A stretch of 64,000 nt of DNA, from NCBI GenBank assembly GCA_002363865.1, contig DEWY01000008.1:1-64000 (forward strand). Reading direction: 5' to 3'. A program made the translations under genes and the position numbers. Origin of the DNA: Caulobacteraceae bacterium UBA3198 (GTDB lineage Bacteria; Pseudomonadota; Alphaproteobacteria; Caulobacterales; Caulobacteraceae). Of this stretch, positions 25,575 to 35,492 are shown piece by piece (position 1 is the stretch's first letter; the number at the start of each line of letters is the position of its first letter). The notes beneath the pieces are model-generated. The model searched no databases. It was given only the letters and a program-made list of their open reading frames with translations, and was not told the DNA's origin.

Positions 25575-27272
25575 ATGACGTTTCAGTCCAGTCTTCTGTG
25601 GGCGAGCCAGGGCTGGCGCGGCCCGGTCTTCGCCGCCCTGCTGGCGCTCATCGCCGGCCTGCCCGGCGTGTTCGCCATGCCGCCGCTCGACCGCGACGAG
25701 TCGCGATTCGCCCAGGCCACGGCCCAGATGCTGGAGACCGGCGATTTCGTGGTCATCCGCTATCAGGACGCGCCCCGGTTCAAGAAGCCGGTGGGCATCC
25801 ACTGGCTGCAGGCCGCCAGCGTCTCGGCGGTCTCGACGGTGGAGGACCGGCAGATCTGGGCCTATCGCCTGCCCTCCCTGCTGGGCGCCATGCTGGCGGC
25901 GGCGGCCTGCGCCTGGGGCGCGGCGGCCTTTTTCGGCGCGCCGGCCGGCCTGATCGCCGGGACGCTGCTGGCCTCAAGCCTGCTGTTGTCCACCGAGGCC
26001 TTCATCGCCAAGACCGATGCGGTGCTGTGCGGGATGATCGTCCTGGCCATGGCCGCGCTGGCCAGGATCTATGGCGCGGCCCGGGGCGGGCCACAGGTGA
26101 GCTGGCGCACGCGGCTGCTGTTCTGGCTGGGCCTGTCAGGGGCCATCCTGGTCAAGGGGCCGGTGGGTCCGATGGTGGTCACCCTGGCGGTCCTCGCCCT
26201 GGTGGCCTCCGAGCGCAAGATCGACTGGCTGAAGGGACTGGGCCTCAGCTGGGGTCCGATCCTGCTGCTGGCCTTGGTGGGGCCCTGGGCCTGGGCCGTC
26301 ACGGTGGCCACAGACGGGGCCTTCTGGAGCACCGCCCTGATGGGGGACCTGGCGCCCAAGCTGGCCGGCGGCCATGAGACCCATGGAGCGCCGCCGGGCT
26401 ATCATCTGCTGGGACTCAGCCTGCTGGCATTCCCCATGACCCTGTTGATTCCCGCGGCCCTGGTGGTGGGCTGGACCCGCCGCCAGGAGCCTGGCGTGCG
26501 GTTCGCCCTGTGCTGGCTGGTCCCGGCCTGGATCGTCTTCGAACTCACCCCCACCAAGCTGGTCCACTATCCCCTGCCGCTCTATGGCGCGCTCGCCTGG
26601 CTGGCGGTGGCGTCCCTGCAGGCGCCCCTGGGCCGTTGGACGCGGCTGAGCGGCGCGGCCCTGGCCGCGGTTTCGGGCCTGATCCTGGCCGGCATCTGCT
26701 TCGTCCTGCTCTCCCAGTTCGGGGCCGCCGCCGACGTCACCGCCGCGGCCGCCGCAGGCGGGCTGCTGGCCGCCGCCGGCCTGGTGGGCGGCTTCATGCT
26801 GGCCAGCCGCGCCCCCCGCGGCGCCGTGGTCACCGCCATGGCCCTGACCGTGCTCGGCCACGGGGCCCTGGCGGCCGGCCTGGCGCCGGGCCTGGCGCCG
26901 CTCTGGTCGTCGGCCCGGACGGCGCGGATCCTGGAGTCCGAGCGACTGTTGCCGCGGCAGGGCATGGCGCCGTCGCCCGTGGCCGTGGCCGGCTATGCCG
27001 AGCCAAGCCTGGTCTTCGCCCTGGGCACCCCCACCCTGCTGGGGGACAGCGCTGATGCGGCCCAGGCGATCGCCACCTTCCGCCCGGCCGTGGTGGAGGC
27101 CGCCGAGGAGCAGGCCTTCCGCGCCGCCCTGGACGCCCGGGATCTGCAGGTGCGGATGGTGCGGCAGGTGGCCGGGCTGAACTATTCCAACGGCCGGCCG
27201 GTGCGCCTGCGGATCTATGAGAACGCTTCGCCCCGCCCGCCGCCGCCGGCCGCCCAGGAGCCCCGCCCATGA
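25575..27272 (+). CDS. Glycosyltransferase family 39/83 (ArnT-like) integral membrane protein
   Basis: A 565-residue protein with ten or more membrane helices. The first periplasmic loop carries PPLDRDESRFAQATAQML and FKKPVGIHWLQA, the acidic catalytic loop of ArnT/PMT-type enzymes. These use polyprenyl-phosphate-linked sugars to modify lipid A, other glycans or proteins in the periplasm. A soluble C-terminal part follows residue ~450. The neighbouring divergent GT2 gene is the presumed donor-forming enzyme. The stop overlaps the mvaB start by 4 bases. Confidence 0.9.
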   Translation: MTFQSSLLWASQGWRGPVFAALLALIAGLPGVFAMPPLDRDESRFAQATAQMLETGDFVVIRYQDAPRFKKPVGIHWLQAASVSAVSTVEDRQIWAYRLPSLLGAMLAAAACAWGAAAFFGAPAGLIAGTLLASSLLLSTEAFIAKTDAVLCGMIVLAMAALARIYGAARGGPQVSWRTRLLFWLGLSGAILVKGPVGPMVVTLAVLALVASERKIDWLKGLGLSWGPILLLALVGPWAWAVTVATDGAFWSTALMGDLAPKLAGGHETHGAPPGYHLLGLSLLAFPMTLLIPAALVVGWTRRQEPGVRFALCWLVPAWIVFELTPTKLVHYPLPLYGALAWLAVASLQAPLGRWTRLSGAALAAVSGLILAGICFVLLSQFGAAADVTAAAAAGGLLAAAGLVGGFMLASRAPRGAVVTAMALTVLGHGALAAGLAPGLAPLWSSARTARILESERLLPRQGMAPSPVAVAGYAEPSLVFALGTPTLLGDSADAAQAIATFRPAVVEAAEEQAFRAALDARDLQVRMVRQVAGLNYSNGRPVRLRIYENASPRPPPPAAQEPRP

Positions 27273-28174
27273 ACCGCAAGATCCAGATCGTCGAGGTCGG
27301 GCCCCGGGACGGGCTGCAGAACGAGAAGGTGCTGCTGGAGACCGAGCAGAAGCTCGACTTCATCGCCCGGCTGCGCGCCGCCGGGGCCCAACGGATCGAG
27401 ACGGTGTCCTTCGTTAATCCCCGGCGCGTGCCGCAGATGGCTGGCGCCGAGGAGATCATGGCCGCCCAGCCGCCCGCGGACGGTTTCTCGCCCATCGGCC
27501 TGGTGCTGAACGCCCGGGGCTGGGATCGGGCCGTCGCCGCCGGCTGCGCCGAGGCCAATGTGGTGGTCTGCGCCACCGACGGCTTTGGGGTCCGCAATCA
27601 GGGCGCCACCACGGCCGAGCAGATGGACACGCTGGCGGCCATCGTCGCGCGCCGCCAGGCCGAGGGCGGCCCGGCCCTCAGCGTCACCTTCTCGGTGGCC
27701 TTCGGCTGCCCCTTCGACGGCGAGGTGAGCACCGGCCAGGTGGTCGCCCTGGCGCGCGCGGCGGGCGAACTCGGCGTGCCGGAGATCGCGCTGGCCGACA
27801 CCATCGGCGTCGCCGATCCGTGGACCGTCCGTGAGCGGATTGAAGCCGTACGCAAGGCCGCCCCGGATGCGGTCCTGCGGGTCCATTTTCACGATACGCG
27901 CAACACCGGCCTCGCCAACGCCTTCGCCGCGGTGGAGGCCGGGGTGGATGTGCTGGACGCCAGTTGCGGCGGGCTCGGCGGTTGCCCCTTCGCGCCGGAC
28001 GCCACGGGCAATATCGGCACCGAGGACCTGGTCTATATGCTGGAGCGGGCCGGGTTTGCGACGGGCTATGATCTGGACGCCCTGATCGAGACCGCCCGCT
28101 GGGTCTCAGGCCTGTTGGGCAAGCCGCCAGCGGCGTCGGTCAGCCGGGCCGGCGGGTTTCCGACGACGGCCTAA
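27269..28174 (+). CDS. mvaB: Hydroxymethylglutaryl-CoA lyase
   Basis: A 301-residue TIM-barrel lyase that splits HMG-CoA into acetyl-CoA and acetoacetate, in leucine and ketone-body-like catabolism. Signatures are EVGPRDGLQNE (catalytic Arg/Asp), VSFVNPRRVPQM, the metal-binding HFHDTRNTG, and CGGLGGCPFAPDATGN with the catalytic Cys. It is coupled to the GT39 gene by a 4-base overlap but is functionally unrelated to it. No other leucine-degradation genes are adjacent. It ends back-to-back with a GT2 gene (CTAA). Confidence 0.94.
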   Translation: MNRKIQIVEVGPRDGLQNEKVLLETEQKLDFIARLRAAGAQRIETVSFVNPRRVPQMAGAEEIMAAQPPADGFSPIGLVLNARGWDRAVAAGCAEANVVVCATDGFGVRNQGATTAEQMDTLAAIVARRQAEGGPALSVTFSVAFGCPFDGEVSTGQVVALARAAGELGVPEIALADTIGVADPWTVRERIEAVRKAAPDAVLRVHFHDTRNTGLANAFAAVEAGVDVLDASCGGLGGCPFAPDATGNIGTEDLVYMLERAGFATGYDLDALIETARWVSGLLGKPPAASVSRAGGFPTTA

Positions 28175-29109
28175 GCGGCGCGACCTGTCAGACGCCACAG
28201 GAGCGGCCGGGCCACAGCGGCGCCCACCACCAGCGGCCAGAGCAGCCAGGCGGTCAGGGCCTCGCCCAGGCCATCGGCCCGTTTGCGGAAATAGCGGGCC
28301 AGACCCAGGCCCTTGGACAGCTCGACCTTCAGGGGGCTGGCGCGGCTGGTATGGCCGAGATGGACCACCTCGGCGGTGGGATGGAACATCACCTCGCCGC
28401 CGGCCTCACGCACCCGCCAGCAGAGGTCGATATCCTCCACATGCAGGAAATAGCCCTCGTCGAAGCCGCCCAGGCTGAGATAGGCGGCCCGCCGGATGGC
28501 GAAAAAGGCGCCGGAAATGGTCGGCACCGGGCACAGCGCGGCGGGCGCAGCCTCATTCTCCCAGTGGACCTCATAGCGGCGCAGGGCCTTGGACCGCCGG
28601 GTCAGGCCGCTGAGGGACAGGAGCGCGGCCATGGGCGTGATCTCGCCGCGGCGGGCGCCGCGCTGCTCGGTGCGGTCGGCGTTCAGCACCCGGCCGCCCA
28701 CCAGCCGCAGGGGGCAGCCGTCCAGCACCGCCCGGGCCAGCACCTGGGCGCAGCCCGGCTGCAGGAAGGCGTCGGGATTGAGGAAGATCAGCACATCGCC
28801 TGTGGCCGCGTCGGCGCCCAGATTGGCCCCGCGGGCGAAACCCACATTGCCCTGGCCGCGGACCAGCCGCATCCGCGGGTGCCGGCGGGCGAAATCGTCC
28901 AGGATCGCCGCCTCGCAGGGGTCCGAACCGTTGTCGACGACAATGAACTCGTCCACCTGGGAATCGGCCAGGACGCAGGCGAGACTCTGATCCAGAGCCT
29001 CGCCCGTCATGTAGACAACCATGATCACCGAAAGGCGCGCGCGGGACGCGACGTCATGCGGCGTCGGGACGGCCTCCGCCGCCACAAACGATGCGCCGAT
29101 ATCGTTCAT
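28171..29109 (-). CDS. Glycosyltransferase family 2 (rhamnosyltransferase-like)
   Basis: A 312-residue GT2 enzyme of the WbbL/rhamnosyltransferase group. It has LSVIMVVYMTGEAL, FIVVDNGSDP, GNVGFARGANLGA, FLNPDAFLQPG (DxD-like) and the acceptor-site VEDIDLCWRVREAGG. The last 40 residues include a hydrophobic segment. It probably adds a deoxysugar to cell-surface polysaccharide. The ATG at 29109 shares a base with the thrS stop (TGATG) and has GGAGG four bases upstream, so it is translationally coupled to thrS. Confidence 0.9.
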   Translation of the reverse strand: MNDIGASFVAAEAVPTPHDVASRARLSVIMVVYMTGEALDQSLACVLADSQVDEFIVVDNGSDPCEAAILDDFARRHPRMRLVRGQGNVGFARGANLGADAATGDVLIFLNPDAFLQPGCAQVLARAVLDGCPLRLVGGRVLNADRTEQRGARRGEITPMAALLSLSGLTRRSKALRRYEVHWENEAAPAALCPVPTISGAFFAIRRAAYLSLGGFDEGYFLHVEDIDLCWRVREAGGEVMFHPTAEVVHLGHTSRASPLKVELSKGLGLARYFRKRADGLGEALTAWLLWPLVVGAAVARPLLWRLTGRAA

Positions 29110-31085
29110 CAAGCCTCCATGGCCTCGGCGGATCCCCACGAATCCGCTTCGCCCCGAGCTTCCCGCTCAACATCGGGCGGAAGCGCCTCGGAGGCAAGCC
29201 GCAAGACCGCCTCCTCCAGGGTGAGGATCTCCTGACCCTGGGAGCCGAGGCGCCGCAGGGCGACCTTGCCCTCCTCGGCCTCGCGCCGGCCGACCACGGC
29301 GATCACCGGGGTCTTGGTCAGGCTGTGCTCGCGGATCTTGTAGTTGATCTTCTCGTTGCGCAGATCGGTCTCCACCCTCAGCCCCGCCGCCCGAAGCTTT
29401 AACGCGGCCTCACGGGCGAATCCGTCGGCGTCGGAGGTGATCGTCGCGACCACCACCTGGGTGGGCGCCAGCCAGAGGGGGAAGGCGCCGGCATAGTTCT
29501 CGATCAGCATGCCGATGAACCGCTCCATCGACCCGGCGATGGCCCGGTGCAGCATGACCGGCCGCTGCTTGGAGCCGTCCTCGGCCACATATTCGGCCTC
29601 CAGGCGCTCAGGCAGGACGAAGTCCAGCTGCAGGGTGCCGCACTGCCAGGTCCGGCCGATGGCGTCGCGCAGGTGGAATTCCAGCTTGGGACCATAGAAG
29701 GCGCCTTCGCCGGGCAGATACTCCACCCCCATGTTCACCGCCGCCCGGGCGGCGCGCTCCAGCTTCTGCTCGGCGATGTCCCAGACCTCGTCGGTGCCGG
29801 CCCGCAGGTCAGGCCGCAGGGCGAGCTTCACCGAGTGCAGCTCAAGGCCGAAGTCGGCATAGGCGGAGTTCAGCAGACGCACGAAACGCTTGGTCTCGTC
29901 CTCCACCTGGTCTTCGCGGCAGAAGATGTGGGCGTCGTCCTGGGTGAAGCCACGCACCCGCATGATGCCGTGCAGGGCGCCGGAGGGCTCGTAGCGGTGG
30001 CAGGCGCCGAACTCGGCCATGCGTAGGGGCAGGTCGCGATAGGACTTCTGGCCGACATTGAAGATCTGCACGTGCCCCGGGCAGTTCATCGGCTTGACGG
30101 CCAGGCTCTCGCCCTCGGCGGTCTCGCAGACGAACATGTTGGCCCCGAACTTCTCCCAGTGGCCCGAGGCCTCCCAGAGGGAGCGGTCGAGGATCTGGGG
30201 CGTCTTGACCTCTTCGTAGCCGTCCTTGGTCAGCCGGCGGCGGATATAGGCCTCCACCTCGCGATAGAGGGTCCAGCCCTTGGCGTGCCAGAAGACCATG
30301 CCCTTGCCCTCTTCCTGGATGTGGAAGAGGTCCATGGCCTTGCCGATCTTGCGGTGGTCGCGGCGCTCGGCCTCCTCCACCCGCTCCAGATAGGCGGCGA
30401 GGTCGGCTTCGGTGGCCCAGGCGGTGCCGTAGATGCGCTGCAGCTGGGCGTTGCGATGGTCGCCGCGCCAGTAGGCGCCGGCCAGCTTGGTCAGCTTGAA
30501 GGCCTTGCCCACGTGCCTGGTCGAGGGCAGGTGCGGGCCCAGGCAGAGGTCCTTCCAGGCGCCCTGCCAATAGACGCTGATCTCTTCGGTCTCGGGCAGG
30601 TCCTCGATGATCTCGGCCTTGTAGGCCTCGCCGATGCCGCGGAAGTGCTCGATGGCCTGGTTGCGGTCCCAGACATCCCGGCGGATCGGTTCGTCCCGCT
30701 CGACGATCTCGCGCATCTTGGCTTCGATCTTCTCGAAGTCGTCGAGGCTGAAGGGCTCGTCCCGGGCGAAGTCGTAATAGAAGCCGTCCTCGATGGACGG
30801 GCCGATGGTCACCTGGGTGCCGGGGAACAGCTCCTGCACCGCCTCGGCCAGCACGTGGGCGGCGTCGTGGCGGATGGTCTCCAGGACCTCGGGGTCCTCC
30901 CGCGTGAGAATCTGGAAGGCGCCGCTGGCGTGCAGCGGCCGCTCCAGGTCCAGCAGCTGGCCGTCCAGCTTTACCAGCACGGCCTTCTTCTCCAGGGACT
31001 TGGAGATGCCCGCGGCGATCTGGCGACCGGTCACGCCGGCCTCGAAGGGCCGTTTGGAACCGTCAGGGAAAACGAGCTCGATCAT
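29109..31085 (-). CDS. thrS: Threonine--tRNA ligase
   Basis: A full-length (658-residue) class II threonyl-tRNA synthetase: TGS domain (1-60), editing domain with HDAAHVLAEA, catalytic core from about 250 with zinc-ligand segment MNCPGHVQIF, motif 2 FGACHRYEPSGAL, motif 3 GSMERFIGMLIE, and anticodon-binding domain (PLWLAPTQVVV onward). It charges tRNA-Thr and clears Ser-tRNA-Thr. It lies between yidD (4-base overlap) and a GT2 gene (1-base overlap). Confidence 0.98.
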   Translation of the reverse strand: MIELVFPDGSKRPFEAGVTGRQIAAGISKSLEKKAVLVKLDGQLLDLERPLHASGAFQILTREDPEVLETIRHDAAHVLAEAVQELFPGTQVTIGPSIEDGFYYDFARDEPFSLDDFEKIEAKMREIVERDEPIRRDVWDRNQAIEHFRGIGEAYKAEIIEDLPETEEISVYWQGAWKDLCLGPHLPSTRHVGKAFKLTKLAGAYWRGDHRNAQLQRIYGTAWATEADLAAYLERVEEAERRDHRKIGKAMDLFHIQEEGKGMVFWHAKGWTLYREVEAYIRRRLTKDGYEEVKTPQILDRSLWEASGHWEKFGANMFVCETAEGESLAVKPMNCPGHVQIFNVGQKSYRDLPLRMAEFGACHRYEPSGALHGIMRVRGFTQDDAHIFCREDQVEDETKRFVRLLNSAYADFGLELHSVKLALRPDLRAGTDEVWDIAEQKLERAARAAVNMGVEYLPGEGAFYGPKLEFHLRDAIGRTWQCGTLQLDFVLPERLEAEYVAEDGSKQRPVMLHRAIAGSMERFIGMLIENYAGAFPLWLAPTQVVVATITSDADGFAREAALKLRAAGLRVETDLRNEKINYKIREHSLTKTPVIAVVGRREAEEGKVALRRLGSQGQEILTLEEAVLRLASEALPPDVEREARGEADSWGSAEAMEA

Positions 31086-31354
31086 GTGTCACACGTCCAT
31101 TTGCGCGCCGGCGGCTCATCGGAGCGGCCCGGCGGCGGAGGCGGCGGATCATAGCCCGAACCGCCCCAGGGGTTGCATCGGCACAGCCGCCGCGCCGCAA
31201 GCCAGGAGCCGCGCCAGGGGCCGTGGTCGATCAGGGCCTGAGCCGCATAGTCCGAACAAGTCGGCAGGAAGCGACAGTGGCGTCCGATCAGAGGGGAAAG
31301 CGTCAACTTGTAGGCGCGATGGGCGCCTCTGACGCAGGATTCGTAGGGGGTCAT
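31082..31354 (-). CDS. yidD: Membrane protein insertion efficiency factor YidD
   Basis: A 90-residue YidD with the conserved core YKLTLSPLIGRHCRFLPTCSDYA, then CRCNPWGGSGYDP. It assists YidC-mediated membrane insertion at the inner membrane. The proline run and polar tail after it are poorly conserved. In most bacteria yidD sits between rnpA and yidC; here it is coupled to thrS and lies 30 kb from that cluster. Confidence 0.95.
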   Translation of the reverse strand: MTPYESCVRGAHRAYKLTLSPLIGRHCRFLPTCSDYAAQALIDHGPWRGSWLAARRLCRCNPWGGSGYDPPPPPPGRSDEPPARKWTCDT

Positions 31355-31408
31355 GCCGGCCGCAGGCTTGCGAATGCTCGCAGCGATTACGTTGCGGGGG
31401 CGGTCAAA

Positions 31409-31858
31409 TCAAGCCGCGCCGGCGGGACTAGTTCGCGCCAGGGCCTGATGGACGGCGTCGACCGTCGCCTCGAACGCCAGTAGCGTGGAGGCGTGGCGGG
31501 CGGGATAGTCCTTCACCGGCGCAAGCATGGAGAGATCCGAAAAACGTCCGACCGGCGCGTCTGCGCCGTCCTTCAACATAGCACGGAAGGCGTCCCGGGC
31601 CATCTCGATCTCCGACAGGGAGGCGCCGACCACATGGGTCCCCAGGACGGCGGCGGCGGCTTGGCCCAGCGCGCAGGCCTTCACATCCTGGGCGAAGTCG
31701 GCGACCCGGTCGCCGTCCAGGACCACGTCCACCACCACCCGGCTGCCGCAGAGTTTGGCGACCTTCTCCGACGTGCCCTGCGGCTGCGCCAGCCGGCCGG
31801 CCCGGGGCATGTTGGCGGCCAGCTTGAGAAGGCGCGCGGAATAGAGATCGTCGATCAT
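31409..31858 (-). CDS. IscU-like iron-sulfur scaffold protein
   Basis: A 149-residue NifU N-terminal/IscU-like protein (MIDDLYSARLLKLAANMPRA at the start). Two of the three IscU cysteines are present: Cys37 in KLCGS and Cys62 in KACALGQAAA. The third is replaced in DYPARHAS, where His is present. Members of this lineage are common standalone genes in alphaproteobacteria and may be a degenerate scaffold or carrier; Fe-S binding is uncertain. It precedes yidD in the same direction with a 54-base gap. Confidence 0.85.
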   Translation of the reverse strand: MIDDLYSARLLKLAANMPRAGRLAQPQGTSEKVAKLCGSRVVVDVVLDGDRVADFAQDVKACALGQAAAAVLGTHVVGASLSEIEMARDAFRAMLKDGADAPVGRFSDLSMLAPVKDYPARHASTLLAFEATVDAVHQALARTSPAGAA

Positions 31859-31875
31859 GGGTCTGATCTGGGGAG

Positions 31876-32429
31876 TCAGGCCCGGCCGCGCCAGGCGGCC
31901 TCGGCCTTGGCCTTCAGCGCCTCGCCCATGGCGGCGAAGCCCTTCTTCAGCGGGCGCTGGATGCGTTTGGCGGCGGCCGGGCCCAGCAGGCCCTGGAACA
32001 ACTCGCCATTGGAGACGATGCAGGCATGCTCGGCCACCTGGTCGATCTCAATGTATCGGATGGCCACGCCCAGACCGCTGGCCACGCTGGTGCGCCAGTG
32101 CAGCTGCTCGTGCGGCACCCAGTCCACCACCACCGGCTCGATATGCCGCGGGGGCAGATCGGGCAGGGCCAGGGTCAGCTCCAGGGGCGCGCCGATGGAC
32201 AGGACGCCGGACGCTCGGCTGTAGATCGGGTTCCATTCCGGCCAGGCGTTCAGGTCGGCGATCAGGGTCCACAGGGTCTCCGGCGGCGCCTGGACGCCGA
32301 TCCGGTGCTCCAGCTTCAGGCCCTTGGGGCCAGACGCGCCCTTGCGCTTGCCAAAGCCGAAGCCCGGCATGAAGGAGGGCGACAGCTGGCTGGCGGCCAG
32401 GGGATTGGTGTTGCGGTTCATGCCCATCA

Positions 32430-32430
<1 letters not shown>
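31876..32430 (-). CDS. SRPBCC (START-like) family protein
   Basis: A 184-residue protein with an SRPBCC ligand-binding fold: HRIGVQAPPETLWTLIADLNAWPEWNPIY at about 40-68 is the classic start, then LPPRHIEPVVVDWVPHEQLHW, and the long C-terminal helix AMGEALKAKAEAAW. It binds a hydrophobic ligand of unknown identity. The ATG at 32430 shares a base with the cysS stop (TGATG) and has AAGGAG at good spacing. Confidence 0.88.
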
Positions 32431-33830
<1,400 letters not shown>

Positions 33831-34011
33831 AGACCATACTGACGCTGGGGAACGGTTGCCCGCCCGGGATAGGCCACCATATACAGATGGCCCGGGCCGG
33901 AAGACAGGGGGCGCATCCGCAGCCCGTCTTCCCCCGTAATTCGGTGGCGCGCGCCCCTTCCGGGTTCTTGGGCCCGGCGCAACTCAGCACCAGAGAAAGC
34001 CTCATCAGACC

Positions 34012-34638
34012 ATGGACGCTCCGACCCGCGACTTGAACCTGAATGGTCCGGCCGGCCTCGAGCCGATCGCCCGCCCGACCCGCGAAGAGGCCATGGCGGC
34101 AGTTCGCACCCTGATCGCCTGGGCCGGCGACGACCCGCGCCGGGAAGGGGTGATCGACACGCCCAAGCGGGTGGTGGACGCCTATGCCGACTGGTTCGAG
34201 GGCTATGGCGCCGATCCGGCCAAGGAGCTGTCGCGGACCTTCGAAGACGTGCAGGGCTATGACGACATCGTCATGCTGCGCGAGATCGAGGTGGAGAGCC
34301 ACTGCGAGCACCACATGGCGCCCTTCCTGGGCAAGGCCTATGTGGCCTACATGCCCACCAACCGCGTCGTCGGCATCTCCAAGCTGGCCCGGGTAGTGGA
34401 GATCTACGCCAAGCGTCTCCAGACCCAGGAGACCATGACCCAGCAGATCGCCGACGCCATCACCGACAGCCTGCGCCCGGCCGGCGTGGCCGTGCTCATC
34501 GACGCCCAGCACCAGTGCATGACCACCCGCGGGGTCCACCACCGCCATGTGAGCACCATCACCACCCAGTTCACCGGCGTCTTCAAGACCGACAACAGCC
34601 TGCGCCAGCGCTTCCTGGATTTCGTCAACAAGCGCTAG
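34012..34638 (+). CDS. folE: GTP cyclohydrolase I
   Basis: A 208-residue FolE that converts GTP to dihydroneopterin triphosphate, the entry to folate. Zinc ligands are in SHCEHHMAPF and QCMTTRGVHH; GISKLARVVEIYAKRLQTQE is the family core. A type I enzyme with both zinc cysteines retained. The 181 bases before it, shared with cysS, show no convincing promoter. It ends back-to-back with the DUF817 gene (CTAG). Confidence 0.97.
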   Translation: MDAPTRDLNLNGPAGLEPIARPTREEAMAAVRTLIAWAGDDPRREGVIDTPKRVVDAYADWFEGYGADPAKELSRTFEDVQGYDDIVMLREIEVESHCEHHMAPFLGKAYVAYMPTNRVVGISKLARVVEIYAKRLQTQETMTQQIADAITDSLRPAGVAVLIDAQHQCMTTRGVHHRHVSTITTQFTGVFKTDNSLRQRFLDFVNKR

Positions 34639-35492
34639 ATCGCCCGTTCCGCCCGCCGCGGCGGGTGGACCAGGGTCACCAGGACGAAGCTGAGCATGAT
34701 CAGCAGGTACCAGGAGCCCATCTTGGCCAGGCTGACCGGCGTCCAGCCGTCAGCCTGGTCGGGATAGACCCAGGCCGAGGCGTAGGTCCCCAGGTTCTCG
34801 GCGATCCAGATAAAGAAGGCCGTCAGCAGGGCGGCCGCCAGCAGGGGCATGCGCCGGTCCCGCAGGTCGGGGCGATAGACCACCCAGGTGCGGGCGAAGA
34901 TCAGGGCTGAGAAGGCGAACAGGCCCCAGCGGATGTCCGGCAGATAGTGGTGGGTGAAGAAGTTGGCATAGGCCAGCACCGCCAGGATCCAGGGCGCCCA
35001 GACCGGCGGATAGAAGTCGAACCGGATCTCCATCAACCGGATGATCCGGGCCATGAACGAGCCGACGCAGGCGTACATGAAGCCGGAAAACAGCGGCACG
35101 CCGCCGATCCGCAGCAGGCTTTCCTCCGGATAGGTCCAGGAGCCGTGGGCGGTCTTGAAGATCTCCATGGCCGTGCCGACCAGATGGAAGATGGCGATGA
35201 CCAGGGCCTCTCTGGGCCGCTCCAGGCCGGTGGCGAGCAGGAAGACCTGCAGACCCACCGCCGCCAGCACCAGAAAGTCGTAGCGGGCGAGGCTCGCGTC
35301 CTGCGGCCACCAGAAGCTGGTGACCACCAGCAGGGCCAGCATGGTTCCGGCGAACAGACAGGCCCAGGCCTGCTTCAGTCCAAACAGCAGGAACTCATAG
35401 GCGCCGGCCCGCCAGGACGCACCCAGCGTCCAGGGCCTGGCCCAGGCGTCGAAGGCCTCGACCCGGCCCTTGATCTGGTCCTTGAGGCTCAG
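34635..35492 (-). CDS. DUF817 integral membrane protein
   Basis: A DUF817 membrane protein with about seven helices; function unknown. The usual ATG (35342) would start inside the first helix. The same frame is open upstream and encodes a convincing N-terminus (SLKDQIKGRVEAFDAWARPW, then EFLLFGLKQAWACLFAGT). The only plausible initiator there is a CTG at 35492 that overlaps the hydrolase stop (CTGA), giving 285 residues; the ATG form would have 235. Conserved-looking stretches are GSWTYPEESLLRIGGVPLF and FFTHHYLPDIRWGLF. It is coupled to the hydrolase upstream. Confidence 0.82.
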   Translation of the reverse strand: MSLKDQIKGRVEAFDAWARPWTLGASWRAGAYEFLLFGLKQAWACLFAGTMLALLVVTSFWWPQDASLARYDFLVLAAVGLQVFLLATGLERPREALVIAIFHLVGTAMEIFKTAHGSWTYPEESLLRIGGVPLFSGFMYACVGSFMARIIRLMEIRFDFYPPVWAPWILAVLAYANFFTHHYLPDIRWGLFAFSALIFARTWVVYRPDLRDRRMPLLAAALLTAFFIWIAENLGTYASAWVYPDQADGWTPVSLAKMGSWYLLIMLSFVLVTLVHPPRRAERAI

